Part shown: one piece after another, positions 25,302 to 34,466 of the stretch
Layout of the letters: each line of letters starts with the position of its first letter
Numbering within the stretch: position 1 is the stretch's first letter
Assembly (NCBI RefSeq): GCF_003013815.1
Contig: NZ_PRLH01000003.1
Coordinates: 1-64,000 of the forward strand
From: Cyanothece sp. BG0011
GTDB taxonomy: Bacteria > Cyanobacteriota > Cyanobacteriia > Cyanobacteriales > Microcystaceae
Direction: 5' to 3'
DNA length: 64,000 bases
Made by a program: the position numbers and the translations under genes
Notes under the pieces: model-generated
Told to the model about the DNA's origin: nothing
The model's input: only the letters and a program-made list of their open reading frames with translations
The model's database searches: none

Positions 25302-26378
25302 ATGACCCCTTCAGCTTGTCTCATTTTTAATCCCGTAGCTGGCCAAGGTGATTCTGAGCAAGAATTAAAGCAAATTCTCTCTTTATTGACACCGGAAATT
25401 GACCTTGATATCAAAAACACCACCAAAGAAATCGGGGCCGATGAATTAGCGCATCAAGCCTTAAAAGAAGGAGTAAAGATTATCATTGCTTCTGGAGGAG
25501 ATGGCACCATCTCAGCAGTAGCAGGGGTTTTAATTAATACGGATGCCCGTTTAGGAATTATTGCCAGGGGAACAGCCAATGCGTTTGCTTCGGCTTTGGG
25601 GATGCCTGATACCATTGAACAACAGTGTCAAACTATTTTAGAGGGCAAGACAAAAGTCGTTGATACGGCTCTATGTAATGGTAAACCGATGATCGTCTTA
25701 GCTGCCATTGGATTAGAAGCTGATACCATTAGCCAAGCTGAGCGAGAGATGAAAGATAATTTAGGTCAACTTGCTTATATTCTTTCTGGGGTTCAACAAC
25801 TTCAGGCGTTAGAACCCTTTGAGGTTAACATCAATAGTGAGGAGAAAAATATCCGTTTAGATGCGATCGCTGTGAGTATCGCTAATGCTGCCCCTCCCAC
25901 TTCATTTCTGGCTCAAGGAGCGGCTCAAACCATTGCTGATGATGGCTTACTCGATGTTACGGTGATGACATCTGATAACCTAGCCGAAACGGTGGCCACT
26001 TCCTATCATTTACTTCAAAATGCACTGTTGAACAATGAAGCTGAACATCAAGATATTACTTATTGGCGGACTAAACAAGTTAAAATTACCACCGAGCTAC
26101 CTCTACAAGTAGCCATTGATGGAGATGTGGTTTGTCAAACCCCTCTAACCATTGAATGTAAGCCGAAAAGTTTAACTATTTTTGCCCCACCTCAACAAGC
26201 CGACGAATTAAGCAATGAAGACATTCAAACATTACCTAATTCATCAGTTGTGGACTCCAAGGAACAATCATCAAGCCACTTATCTAATTTAAGAACAACT
26301 TTTGCCATATCGGGAGTGATTGGCGGATTATTAGTCTTTCTATGTTTAGCTTATTCTCTGATGGTCTATCATCAATAG
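25302..26378 (+). CDS. Diacylglycerol/lipid kinase family protein with C-terminal membrane helix
   Basis: A 358-residue protein of the YegS/BmrU lipid kinase family. The N-terminal domain begins CLIFNPVAGQGD and carries the nucleotide-binding ASGGDGTISAVAGVL and the GTANAFASALGMP segment, all family landmarks. The C-terminal beta-sandwich domain includes VAIDGDVV. An added tail of about 60 residues ends in a hydrophobic helix (VIGGLLVFLCLAYSLMVY), which would tether the enzyme to a membrane; this tail is not in typical members. The lipid substrate is unknown. Confidence 0.88.
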   Translation: MTPSACLIFNPVAGQGDSEQELKQILSLLTPEIDLDIKNTTKEIGADELAHQALKEGVKIIIASGGDGTISAVAGVLINTDARLGIIARGTANAFASALGMPDTIEQQCQTILEGKTKVVDTALCNGKPMIVLAAIGLEADTISQAEREMKDNLGQLAYILSGVQQLQALEPFEVNINSEEKNIRLDAIAVSIANAAPPTSFLAQGAAQTIADDGLLDVTVMTSDNLAETVATSYHLLQNALLNNEAEHQDITYWRTKQVKITTELPLQVAIDGDVVCQTPLTIECKPKSLTIFAPPQQADELSNEDIQTLPNSSVVDSKEQSSSHLSNLRTTFAISGVIGGLLVFLCLAYSLMVYHQ

Positions 26379-26392
26379 TGAAAGACAATTGT

Positions 26393-27160
26393 TTATTCGT
26401 CACTGTTCTCTGTATCTGGCATATTTTCTAACATACTTTGAATTAAATCATACTGAGTAAAATATTTATTCCCTTGCCAATGTTCCCAAGCTTCAATATG
26501 TTTCATTCTGAGGGCCATTTCTAAAATAGATAATCCTTCCTCATGAATAGTAACGGCAATTTCTTCGACTTCAGGTAAGGGTTGTTTCGATTTTTCTTCC
26601 ATATAAGCGGTAACTGCTTGGTCTTTTTCTTCGTCAGTTTCGTATTGACTAATAATCGTATTAATTTCTTCTTCTAAGGCTTCAGGACTATGCATAATAA
26701 TATCATCCCGATCAAAAAATTCAGAAAAAGAATTAGGGGGTTGAGGGGTTTCTTCAGGAGAACAACCAAATAATTTATTAACAATGGCTAAGCGAGTGGG
26801 TTCGGCGGCACGCCAATTCAGTCGAGTATTAAAAAATTTTACCCCTTCTACCACTCTTTGAAACGATCGCACTTCTAAGATCATCAAATCATCATTAATA
26901 AATTGAAAATAACCTAAAGGAATAGGACGATTTTCTTTCGGAATTTTATTATAAGATTGTTGAAAGCGGATTTTTTTGGCTTCTTCGTCATATAACCAAT
27001 ACCAGCGATCGCTTTTTTCATAATATTTCATACATTTTAGCTTTTCAAACACCCCTAACACCGTTTTTTTATTCGTCACGTGATAATAAAGTCGAGCCGG
27101 TTGATAAGGTTCCCCTGTAATATTTGTGATCAGATTTAACTGGGTTTCTGTTGCTGTCAT
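26393..27160 (-). CDS. Conserved hypothetical protein (cyanobacterial type)
   Basis: A 255-residue acidic soluble protein with no membrane segment. The N-terminal half (residues 15-125) has a compact pattern: PARLYYHVTNKKTVLGVFEKLKCMKYY, DRWYWLYDEEAKKIRFQ and PIPLGYFQF. The C-terminal half is mostly helical and glutamate rich. I do not recognise a named domain. It converges on the lipid kinase gene with 14 bases between stops, and its start at 27160 leaves about 230 bases to the cox operon. Confidence 0.6.
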   Translation of the reverse strand: MTATETQLNLITNITGEPYQPARLYYHVTNKKTVLGVFEKLKCMKYYEKSDRWYWLYDEEAKKIRFQQSYNKIPKENRPIPLGYFQFINDDLMILEVRSFQRVVEGVKFFNTRLNWRAAEPTRLAIVNKLFGCSPEETPQPPNSFSEFFDRDDIIMHSPEALEEEINTIISQYETDEEKDQAVTAYMEEKSKQPLPEVEEIAVTIHEEGLSILEMALRMKHIEAWEHWQGNKYFTQYDLIQSMLENMPDTENSDE

Positions 27161-27389
27161 ATTTACTAACTGTAATTAAAATTAAACCGATTATTTCTAT
27201 GCTAATTCATAGTTATCATCCTTATCTTAAAAAAAGCTAAAATACGCATTTCTTAAGGTTATCTTTGTTAATCAACTTTGATTCTAAAGAAAAACAAAAG
27301 ATCCTTAAATCTGTTATAAAAAAACCAATCATTTTTAAAAGTTGGCCTTACCGTAATTAGATAGGTAATCGTCTAACCCATCAACCATT

Positions 27390-28337
27390 GTGAAGATTCC
27401 AAGTAACATTATCACCTTACTCGTTGGTATCGTTATTACATTAGCGAGTCTCTGGTATGGTCAAAACCATGGCCTGATGCCAGTGGCCGCCTCTGAAGAT
27501 GCCAAACAGGTAGACAATATATTCAACTTTATGATGACCATTGCAACGGGACTGTTTCTCTTGATAGAAGGGGTCTTAGTTTATACGGTCATTCGATTTC
27601 GTCGGCGTAAAGGAGACAACACTGACGGGCCTCCCATTGAGGGGAATGTGCCCTTAGAGATTCTTTGGACAGCTATCCCCACCATTATTGTCTTCATTCT
27701 TGCCCTTTATAGCTTTGAAGCCTATAACAGTATGGGAGGACTCGATCCGGTCATTTCTAAAGATAACCCTCCCCAACAAATTGCTATGGGTGGCCATCAC
27801 CATCAAATGGCCTTAGGCATTGGTAACGCTTCAACAGAGGACAACCCGGCTGTGATGGTGGATGTCAAAGCCATTCAATACGCCTGGATTTTCACCTATC
27901 CTGAAACGGGAATTGTTTCCGGTGAACTCCATGTTCCCATTGATCGCCCTGTACAACTGAATATTGATGCAGGGGATGTGCTTCATGCCTTTTGGGTTCC
28001 CCAACTGCGTTTAAAACAAGATGCTATTCCTGGCCGACAAGCCGTCTTAGCCTTTACAGCCAACCGTGAAGGAGATTATCCCATCATCTGTGCCGAACTT
28101 TGTGGCGCTTATCATGGCGGTATGAAATCAGTGCTTCATGTCGATAGTACAGAAGCTTACGCCCAATGGGAAGAAAGCAATAAACCCGTACAAGAAGCCA
28201 ACATGGGAGAAACTGCTATGGTTGACCCCACAGAAATGAGCGATCGAGAATTTCTCAGCCGTTATGCCGAAGATATGGGCATGAATCACCAGATGGTGGC
28301 TGAATTAGCCAGTAATCATGCTGATCACGCTTTTTAA
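27390..28337 (+). CDS. ctaC: Cytochrome c oxidase subunit II
   Basis: A 315-residue protein starting at GTG 27390, with two N-terminal membrane helices (about residues 4-24 and 48-70, then a third stretch near 90-110). The CuA site is complete: C234, E236, C238, H242 and M245 in CAELCGAYHGGM, with the distal histidine in VLHAFWVPQL. It accepts electrons from cytochrome c or plastocyanin and passes them to subunit I. A histidine-rich loop (GGHHHQM) lies before the CuA domain. It is the first gene of a coxB-coxA-coxC operon, the usual cyanobacterial order. Confidence 0.96.
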   Translation: MKIPSNIITLLVGIVITLASLWYGQNHGLMPVAASEDAKQVDNIFNFMMTIATGLFLLIEGVLVYTVIRFRRRKGDNTDGPPIEGNVPLEILWTAIPTIIVFILALYSFEAYNSMGGLDPVISKDNPPQQIAMGGHHHQMALGIGNASTEDNPAVMVDVKAIQYAWIFTYPETGIVSGELHVPIDRPVQLNIDAGDVLHAFWVPQLRLKQDAIPGRQAVLAFTANREGDYPIICAELCGAYHGGMKSVLHVDSTEAYAQWEESNKPVQEANMGETAMVDPTEMSDREFLSRYAEDMGMNHQMVAELASNHADHAF

Positions 28338-28384
28338 ATCTGAGAGAAGTCTCAAGCTAGAAAGAGGAATAAACAGATCCTTGG

Positions 28385-28465
28385 TTTGAAACCTAGATAC
28401 AAAAAGCGTTTTACTTCTGACTTCTAACTTCTGACTTCTGACTTCCCCTTTAGACCCCTGACTCA
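28385..28465. repeat. Short tandem repeats between ctaC and ctaD
   Basis: ACTTCTG/ACTTCTA heptamers are repeated about four times (28412-28446) in the spacer. Such heptamer repeats are typical of cyanobacterial spacers. Confidence 0.6.
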
Positions 28466-28521
28466 ATGTCTTGTTGTGTACCTCTTTTGCCAAGTCTATC
28501 GTAATCATTGATAAACCTTAT

Positions 28522-30189
28522 ATGACAATCACCGTCGAATCAACCCACATGGAACATCAACAAAGGAAATGGACGGACTATTTCACCTTTTGTACCGATC
28601 ATAAGGTGATTGGTATTCAATACTTAGTTACGTCTTTTGCGTTCTATTTCATCGGTGGGGCTTTTGCTGAAGTGCTTCGCACAGAACTGGCCACCCCCGA
28701 TCCCGATTTCGTTACCCCTGCCATGTATAACCAGTTTATGACCCTACATGGCACCATTATGATCTTTTTATGGATTGTCCCGGCCGGGGCTGCTTTTGCC
28801 AATTATTTGATCCCCCTCATGATTGGGGCGGATGATATGGCCTTTCCCACCCTCAACGCAGTGGCTTTCTGGTTAACCCCTCCTGGCGGTATTTTGTTAC
28901 TCCTCAGTTTCTTTGTGGATGGTGGGGCAGCCCAAGCGGGTTGGACTTCCTACCCACCCCTGAGTCTCATCAGTGGGGTGTGGGGCCAAGAAATATGGAT
29001 TTTAAGCGTCCTATTGGTGGGGACATCCTCTATTTTGGGGGCGATTAATTTTGTCACCACCATCTTTAAAATGCGTATTAAAGATATGGATTTGCACAGT
29101 ATGCCTCTGTTTTGTTGGTCAATGCTGGCAACCTCTGCTTTAATTCTTTTATCTACCCCTGTATTAGCTGCTGCTTTAGTTCTTTTATCCTTCGATTTAA
29201 TCGCAGGAACTAGCTTCTTTAACCCCACAGGAGGAGGCGATCCGGTGGTTTACCAGCATATGTTCTGGTTTTACTCCCACCCTGCGGTTTACATCATGAT
29301 TTTGCCCTTCTTCGGTTTAATTTCCGATGTATTACCGGTTCATGCCCGTAAACCAATTTTCGGTTATCGTGCGATCGCTTATTCCAGTTTAGCTATTAGT
29401 TTCCTCGGTTTAATCGTTTGGGCCCACCATATGTTTACCAGTGGTACCCCCGGCTGGTTAAGAATCTTCTTTATGGCTGCTACCATGCTCATTGCCGTTC
29501 CTACGGGGATTAAAATCTTTAGCTGGTGTGCCACGATATGGGGCGGAAAAATTAACCTCAACACCGCCATGTGTTTCGGTATCGGTTTCATTGCCACTTT
29601 CTTAATGGGTGGATTAACCGGAGTCATGTTATCTTCGGTTCCCTTTGATATCCATGTCCATGACACTTACTTTGTGGTGGGACATTTCCATTATGTTCTC
29701 TTTGGTGGGGCAGCCATGGGACTGTTTGCCGGGTTCTATCATTGGTTCCCGAAAATGACCGGTAGAATGATCAATGAACCTCTAGGAAAAGCCCATTTTA
29801 TCCTGCTATTTATCGGCTTAAATATTACCTTTTTACCCATGCACGAACTAGGTTTACTGGGGATGAACCGTCGTATTGCTTTATATGATATTGAGTTTCA
29901 ACCCTTAAACCAGCTTTGTACTATCGGCGCTTATTTATTGGCTGTGTCTACGGTTCCCTTTGTCATTAACGTCTTCCTCAGTTTAGTCAAAGGAGAAAAA
30001 GCGGGCCGTAACCCCTGGCGTGCGTTTACTTTAGAATGGCAAACTTCCTCCCCTCCAGCCATTGAAAACTTCGATGAAGAACCCGTTTTATGGGCTGGTC
30101 CCTATGATTATGGTACCGACTCCGAAGGGGTTGACTCCGAAGAAAGCATTGAAGATATGTTAGCCGAAGTGGGAGCTAATTCTAAGTAA
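28522..30189 (+). CDS. ctaD: Cytochrome c oxidase subunit I
   Basis: About 555 residues from the ATG at 28522; the frame opens at a TTG at 28471 inside a spacer of short tandem repeats, so the ATG is preferred. Twelve membrane helices are expected. Heme and CuB ligands are visible in TLHGTIMIFLW, MFWFYSHPAVYIMILP, IVWAHHMFTSG and VHDTYFVVGHFHYVLFGG. The enzyme reduces oxygen to water and pumps protons in thylakoid or cytoplasmic membrane. It sits between ctaC and ctaE. Confidence 0.97.
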   Translation: MTITVESTHMEHQQRKWTDYFTFCTDHKVIGIQYLVTSFAFYFIGGAFAEVLRTELATPDPDFVTPAMYNQFMTLHGTIMIFLWIVPAGAAFANYLIPLMIGADDMAFPTLNAVAFWLTPPGGILLLLSFFVDGGAAQAGWTSYPPLSLISGVWGQEIWILSVLLVGTSSILGAINFVTTIFKMRIKDMDLHSMPLFCWSMLATSALILLSTPVLAAALVLLSFDLIAGTSFFNPTGGGDPVVYQHMFWFYSHPAVYIMILPFFGLISDVLPVHARKPIFGYRAIAYSSLAISFLGLIVWAHHMFTSGTPGWLRIFFMAATMLIAVPTGIKIFSWCATIWGGKINLNTAMCFGIGFIATFLMGGLTGVMLSSVPFDIHVHDTYFVVGHFHYVLFGGAAMGLFAGFYHWFPKMTGRMINEPLGKAHFILLFIGLNITFLPMHELGLLGMNRRIALYDIEFQPLNQLCTIGAYLLAVSTVPFVINVFLSLVKGEKAGRNPWRAFTLEWQTSSPPAIENFDEEPVLWAGPYDYGTDSEGVDSEESIEDMLAEVGANSK

Positions 30190-30277
30190 GTTTTCTTGTT
30201 TTCTGGGCTTAATATTATTAAGCCCCCACTGCTCTTTTTTCAACTGTCATTAAATCATTTCAACCTTTCAATTTCTT

Positions 30278-30895
30278 ATGCAAGGATCAGCGATTCAACA
30301 ACCTCAAGGAACGGTACCCGAACATAGTGGTCATCACGGCGGCCATGCAGGACATCCCGATCATAGACTGTTTGGTATTGCCCTGTTTTTAGTGGCGGAA
30401 AGTTCCATTTTCTTAGGCTTATTTACAGCCTTTATTATCTATAAAACCATTATGCCGGTTTGGCCCCCGGAAGGCACTCCAGAACTCGAATTATTATTAC
30501 CTGGAGTTAACACTATTATTCTCGTTGCTAGTAGTTTTGTCATGCACAAAGGACAAACTGCCATTAAGAAAAATGATGTTTCTGGGTTACAACTTTGGTT
30601 TGGTATTACTGCGGTAATGGGGATTATTTTCCTCGCAGGCCAAATGTATGAATACTTCCATTTAGAGATGGGGTTAACCACCAATTTATTCGCCAGTTCT
30701 TTCTACGCTTTAACTGGGTTTCATGGTCTTCATGTGACCTTTGGACTGTTATTAACTCTCGCTGTTTTATGGCGTTCTCGTCAACCCGGACATTACACCA
30801 GTGAGTCCCATTTTGGGGTAGAAGCAGCGGAACTTTACTGGCACTTTGTTGATGTCATTTGGATCATTCTTTTTATCTTGGTTTATTTACTATAA
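30278..30895 (+). CDS. ctaE: Cytochrome c oxidase subunit III
   Basis: A 205-residue membrane protein with five hydrophobic helices, as usual for bacterial subunit III lacking the first two helices. Landmarks are GIALFLVAESSIFLGLFTAF, YALTGFHGLHVTFG and ELYWHFVDVIWIILFILVYLL. The N-terminus is rich in histidine and glycine. It ends the operon; a strong terminator follows after 26 bases. Confidence 0.96.
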   Translation: MQGSAIQQPQGTVPEHSGHHGGHAGHPDHRLFGIALFLVAESSIFLGLFTAFIIYKTIMPVWPPEGTPELELLLPGVNTIILVASSFVMHKGQTAIKKNDVSGLQLWFGITAVMGIIFLAGQMYEYFHLEMGLTTNLFASSFYALTGFHGLHVTFGLLLTLAVLWRSRQPGHYTSESHFGVEAAELYWHFVDVIWIILFILVYLL

Positions 30896-30921
30896 ACCTT
30901 GTTTCACAGAATTGTTAATTA

Positions 30922-30951
30922 CCCCGACTTCTAAAGTTGGGGATTTTTTAT
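30922..30951 (+). terminator. Rho-independent terminator of the cox operon
   Basis: CCCCGACTT pairs with AAGTTGGGG around a three-base loop, followed by ATTTTTTA. Confidence 0.9.
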
Positions 30952-30988
30952 ATAATATTAGTTGACATTTTAGGAGATAATTAAACCT

Positions 30989-31198
30989 ATGACTGAAATT
31001 ATTTTTCTAGTTGAAACTGATGATGATGGGGGTTATGTTGCTCAAGCATTAGGGGAATCAATTATTACCCAAGCTGATGATTTAGAAACATTAAAAAAAG
31101 AAGTTAAAGATGCTGTTCATTGTCACTTTCCTGATGAAACTTTACGTCCTAAAATCATTCGTCTTCACATTGTCAAAGACGAGGTATTTGCTTCATGA
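30989..31198 (+). CDS. HicB-like antitoxin (short type)
   Basis: A 69-residue protein reading EIIFLVETDDDGGYVAQALGESIITQADDLETLKKEVKDAV, the ferredoxin-like fold of short HicB relatives. It lacks a DNA-binding tail. The downstream gene overlaps its stop by four bases (ATGA), the usual coupling of HicB-HicA type pairs. It has an AGGAGA ribosome site. The antitoxin role is inferred from this context. Confidence 0.8.
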   Translation: MTEIIFLVETDDDGGYVAQALGESIITQADDLETLKKEVKDAVHCHFPDETLRPKIIRLHIVKDEVFAS

Positions 31199-31440
31199 AG
31201 TTACCGAGAGATTTATCAGGTCAAGAGTTAGTAAAATCCTTAAAAAAGTTAGGTTATCAAGTCAGTCATCAAACCGGTAGTCATATTCGATTAACGACTC
31301 AACAAAAAGGAGAACATCACATTACTATTCCTGCTCATAATCCCTTAAAAGTGGGTACATTAAACGCAATTTTAAGGGATATTAGCAATCACTTTAAACT
31401 AAATCGAGATGAATTACTTAATGAATTATTTGGAAAATAA
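31195..31440 (+). CDS. hicA: HicA-like mRNA interferase toxin
   Basis: An 81-residue protein of the YcfA/HicA family. The double-stranded-RNA-binding-like fold is visible in SGQELVKSLKKLGYQVSHQTGSHIRLT, with the conserved GSH containing the catalytic histidine, and IPAHNPLKVGTLNAILRDI. HicA cleaves mRNA when free of its partner. It is coupled to the upstream HicB-like gene by a four-base overlap. Confidence 0.88.
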   Translation: MKLPRDLSGQELVKSLKKLGYQVSHQTGSHIRLTTQQKGEHHITIPAHNPLKVGTLNAILRDISNHFKLNRDELLNELFGK

Positions 31441-31566
31441 ATTATTAATAAGGTTATAAGAAAGACTTACGATTTTACAATGCTTTAGTAGAAAATAAGT
31501 TTTTTATGGTTTAATTAAACATGGCTTAACTGTAAACTGATATTGATTATTTTCAACATTATAAGT

Positions 31567-31786
31567 CGCATACATTATGATATTGAGGAATTTGACGAAG
31601 ATGTTAAAACCTTAAAAGAAACAGGTTGGTTATGATTATTGTGAGTAATACTTCTCCGTTAAGTAGTTTGGCAAAGATTGATCGATTAAATTTATTACAG
31701 ATGAATTAATTTCACAAACAACGTTTAGAGTTAGCAGTGAACTATATCATTATATTCTCAAAGAAGTTAATGAAAATGATAAATAA
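31567..31786 (+). pseudogene. Decayed UPF0175 antitoxin / DUF3368 PIN toxin pair
   Basis: An open stretch ending at 31635 encodes HYDIEEFDEDVKTLKETGWL, the C-terminus typical of UPF0175 antitoxins, but no intact start lies upstream. An ATG overlapping its stop (31632) begins MIIVSNTSPLSSLAKIDRL, the N-terminus of DUF3368 PIN toxins, and stops after 26 residues. A second frame up to 31786 gives DELISQTTFRVSSELYHYIL, the C-terminus of the same toxin. The middle, including catalytic aspartates, has been deleted. Confidence 0.7.
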
Positions 31787-31807
31787 TAATTGATAATAAG
31801 TGTTAAT

Positions 31808-32038
31808 TCATAAAATCTGAAGAGAACGACGATGAGGTGGAACCAAATAAATTAAATAAGTTTTTCCTGACTCATTGGCAATATCTAGAACACATTGCAA
31901 ATTTTCACCATAACTAATAATTCCTTCTTCGTTGTAAGCAATATATTGATTTTTATACAAATCTAAACCCATTTTTCGGTTAGCATTTAACCATTTAATA
32001 CTTTTCTCAGCCTGTTCTTTTGATGGAGAATTAGACAT
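31808..32038 (-). CDS. DUF5678-like small protein
   Basis: A 76-residue soluble protein if it starts at the ATG at 32038 (MSNSPSKEQAEKSIKW). The core NRKMGLDLYKNQYIAYNEEGIISYG followed by YLIYLVP fits DUF5678, a small family common in cyanobacteria and near toxin-antitoxin or PIN genes. The frame continues upstream to 32176, but that part belongs to the end of the TnpB element, so the insertion may have joined or replaced the original leader. Confidence 0.65.
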   Translation of the reverse strand: MSNSPSKEQAEKSIKWLNANRKMGLDLYKNQYIAYNEEGIISYGENLQCVLDIANESGKTYLIYLVPPHRRSLQIL

Positions 32039-32054
32039 AATATAATATCGTACT

Positions 32055-33470
32055 TCTATTAAACTTTTTAAAATATCACACGAACGACTGACTGCTTCAT
32101 GAAACCTAGACAAACCTGGACAGGCTTGTTGTTCAATTCCTGCTTCAACCAAGGGAGACGGCTCCTTCTTGTCCACAGGCGTTCACCGATAAGCCATCGG
32201 CATTCTTGATCCAACCTTCGATATTTTTTGAGGCGTTGAGATCCCTGTCCATAACTTGGCCACAATTTTGACAATAATAAACTCTTTCAAATAAGGGCAT
32301 ATCTTGTATATTTCCGCAGACTGAACAAGTTTTTGAACTGGGGAACCACCTATCTACTATGGTTAACAAAAAGCCAAAACATTCTTGTTTATAACTCAAC
32401 AATTCTCGAAAACGATACAATCCTAAATTAGATAAGGCATCGGATAATTTGTGGTTAGCCATCATCCCTTTTATGTTTAAATCTTCTATGAGAATATGTT
32501 GATAAGTTTTGGCCAATAATGTGGTGGTTTTTTGCAGAAAATCTTCTCGAATGTTGGTTATTCTTTTATGCTTTTTTCTTAGTTTCTGGTAATATTTAAC
32601 CGCATTTTTAGATGCAGAGATTCCAGAACGACGGTTGCTGTGTACCTTATTTCTGTTTCTCCATTGTATCTTTCCTAGCTTGGTTTTCGCTTTTTTGATG
32701 GAAGATGGAGCCTCCAAGGTGTTTCCGTCACTAAGAGTGGCAAAAGTTTTTATTCCTAAGTCAATTCCTACTTTTTTATGGCAGTGTTTCATCTCAGGTC
32801 TTTTACAAGCTGAAACGGCAAAACTTATATACCATTTCCCTGCAGACCTCGATATAGTAAAGGTTTGAGAAACACAGTTATAAGGGATAGCCTCTTTTAA
32901 TCTGAATGTTCCCAAAGTAGGAATTTTTATCTTTTTTCCCTCCTTGACTAATACCTTACCGTTAGAACTATCTACTGTAAAACTACAGTGATCTTTCTTC
33001 TTTTTAAAACGAGGTAAGTCTGCTTTTATTTTAGGCTCTCTCCAACGGGAAAATGCTTTTTTCAAGTCCCTAAAAGCATTCTGATAAATGCGAGATGAAT
33101 ATTTATTTGTCCATAAATATTCTGTTTGCTTTTTAGTAATGTTTGTAAAGACTTTCTTGATAGCATCTAACCGTTTTGAGTCACTGCCAGAAATTTCGGG
33201 AATATCCCAGGTGGATTTGAGTAAAGATAAGCCATGATTGTATACAAAGCGAGAAAAGCCAGCACAGCCAGCAAAAAAGCTCTTTTCTTTGTTATTCAGC
33301 TTTAATTCTCTCTTAATTGCGTACATGATTAGCTCTTTTGTAATGTTTTGACACTAACTCCTGCTAAATCGGCAAATTCACTTGGTCTATAGTGCATCCT
33401 AGACATTCTGTATAGGTATGTCGAGTATTGTACAGGTTTTTGTCTTCTAGAAAAAGCTCCTGATTACAAT
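32055..33470 (-). mobile_element. Stand-alone TnpB element (IS200/IS605 superfamily, IS1341-like)
   Basis: The element carries tnpB but no tnpA. The right end, on the minus strand just after tnpB, contains GTTTCATGAAGCAGTCAGTCG, resembling right-end and guide-RNA scaffold sequences of cyanobacterial elements. The left end lies somewhere in 33330-33500. The exact ends are not determined, because these elements make no target duplication and I cannot compare an empty site. Confidence 0.55.
32145..33326 (-). CDS. tnpB: TnpB RNA-guided nuclease (OrfB family)
   Basis: A 393-residue TnpB. The RuvC-like catalytic residues lie in GIDLGIKTFATLSDGN (D), ILIEDLNIKGM (E) and DRDLNASKNI (D), so it looks intact. 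The zinc finger CSVCGN...CQNCGQ is complete. TnpB proteins use an RNA made from the element's right end to cut DNA and help the element persist. An N-terminal helix-turn-helix (KSFFAGCAGFSRFVYNHGLSLL) is present. The last 15 residues are variable and may already belong to the RNA-coding end. Confidence 0.92.
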   Translation of the reverse strand: MYAIKRELKLNNKEKSFFAGCAGFSRFVYNHGLSLLKSTWDIPEISGSDSKRLDAIKKVFTNITKKQTEYLWTNKYSSRIYQNAFRDLKKAFSRWREPKIKADLPRFKKKKDHCSFTVDSSNGKVLVKEGKKIKIPTLGTFRLKEAIPYNCVSQTFTISRSAGKWYISFAVSACKRPEMKHCHKKVGIDLGIKTFATLSDGNTLEAPSSIKKAKTKLGKIQWRNRNKVHSNRRSGISASKNAVKYYQKLRKKHKRITNIREDFLQKTTTLLAKTYQHILIEDLNIKGMMANHKLSDALSNLGLYRFRELLSYKQECFGFLLTIVDRWFPSSKTCSVCGNIQDMPLFERVYYCQNCGQVMDRDLNASKNIEGWIKNADGLSVNACGQEGAVSLG

Positions 33471-33569
33471 ATAACACCCTATTCCCCTGTACCCCTGATA
33501 AGGTACAATGGCTAATCGGAGCTAAATTTCAGATGGCATCAACCGTAGTCGACCGTTAGGTAGATAAGT
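33327..33569. other. Left flank of the TnpB element and btpA leader
   Basis: Contains the likely left end of the TnpB element (near 33400-33480) and the btpA leader. A TACAAT hexamer at about 33504, preceded by a GTACC/GGTAC inverted repeat, could be the btpA -10 region. Confidence 0.35.
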
Positions 33570-34418
33570 GTGGACTTGACTCAAATATTCAACACAACCA
33601 ACCCAGTTATTGGGGTCGTTCATCTGCTGCCCTTACCCACGTCACCCCGTTGGGGAGGGAGTTTAACCGCAGTCATTGAACGGGCCGAACAAGAAGCCAC
33701 CGCCCTGGCCGCCGGGGGAGTTGATGGTATTATCGTAGAAAACTTTTTTGATGCCCCTTTCACCAAAGAAAAGGTCGATCCGGTGGTCATCAGCGCCATG
33801 ACATTGATTGTCGATCGCATCAAAAACTTAGTGGTGGTTCCTGTCGGCATCAACTTGTTAAGAAATGACGCAGTAGGGGCAATGGCGATCGCTTCGACCA
33901 TCAATGCTCAATTTATCCGTGTCAACGTCTTAACGGGTATTATGGCCACGGATCAGGGGTTAATTGAAGGGAACGCCCATGAATTACTGCGCTATCGTCG
34001 CCAGTTAGACGCAGATGTGGCCATTTTAGCCGATGTTTTGGTGAAACACGCCCGCCCCCTGGGAACCCCCAACCTTACCACCGCCGTCCAAGATACCATT
34101 GAACGAGGACTGGCCGACGGGGTTATTCTCTCAGGATGGGCAACCGGCAGCCCCCCCAGTCTCGAAGATTTAGAACTGGCCACCGCAGCCGCCCAAGGAA
34201 CCCCCGTATTTATTGGCAGTGGGGCAGATTGGGACAATATTGGTAAATTGATGACAGCAGCCGATGGAGTAATTGTCGCCAGTTCCCTCAAACGTAATGG
34301 CAAAATTAGCGAACCGGTTGATCCTATCCGAGTTGCCCAGTTTGTCGAAGCCGCCAAAGAAGTGAGCCTATCTAAAGAAAAAACAAAATCTCAGCAACCT
34401 TTAAAGTTGAGATCCTAA
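33570..34418 (+). CDS. btpA: BtpA family protein, photosystem I biogenesis
   Basis: A 282-residue TIM-barrel-like protein starting at GTG 33570. The N-terminus PVIGVVHLLPLPTSPRWGG and segments GGVDGIIVENFFDAPF, NAQFIRVNVLTG and VILSGWATGSPP match BtpA. In Synechocystis, BtpA is a peripheral thylakoid protein needed for stable accumulation of PsaA and PsaB. It lies upstream of a VKOR-thioredoxin gene with a 48-base gap, so the two may be cotranscribed, linking photosystem assembly and disulfide formation. Confidence 0.93.
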   Translation: MDLTQIFNTTNPVIGVVHLLPLPTSPRWGGSLTAVIERAEQEATALAAGGVDGIIVENFFDAPFTKEKVDPVVISAMTLIVDRIKNLVVVPVGINLLRNDAVGAMAIASTINAQFIRVNVLTGIMATDQGLIEGNAHELLRYRRQLDADVAILADVLVKHARPLGTPNLTTAVQDTIERGLADGVILSGWATGSPPSLEDLELATAAAQGTPVFIGSGADWDNIGKLMTAADGVIVASSLKRNGKISEPVDPIRVAQFVEAAKEVSLSKEKTKSQQPLKLRS

Positions 34419-34466
34419 GCCCTTGCTAAAATCAAGGATAATTGATTGCTAAATTAAAAAACGATT

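Noticed and set aside
32068-32274. Alternative frame over the end of tnpB
   Set aside because: It runs across the zinc finger coding region in another frame and is an artefact.
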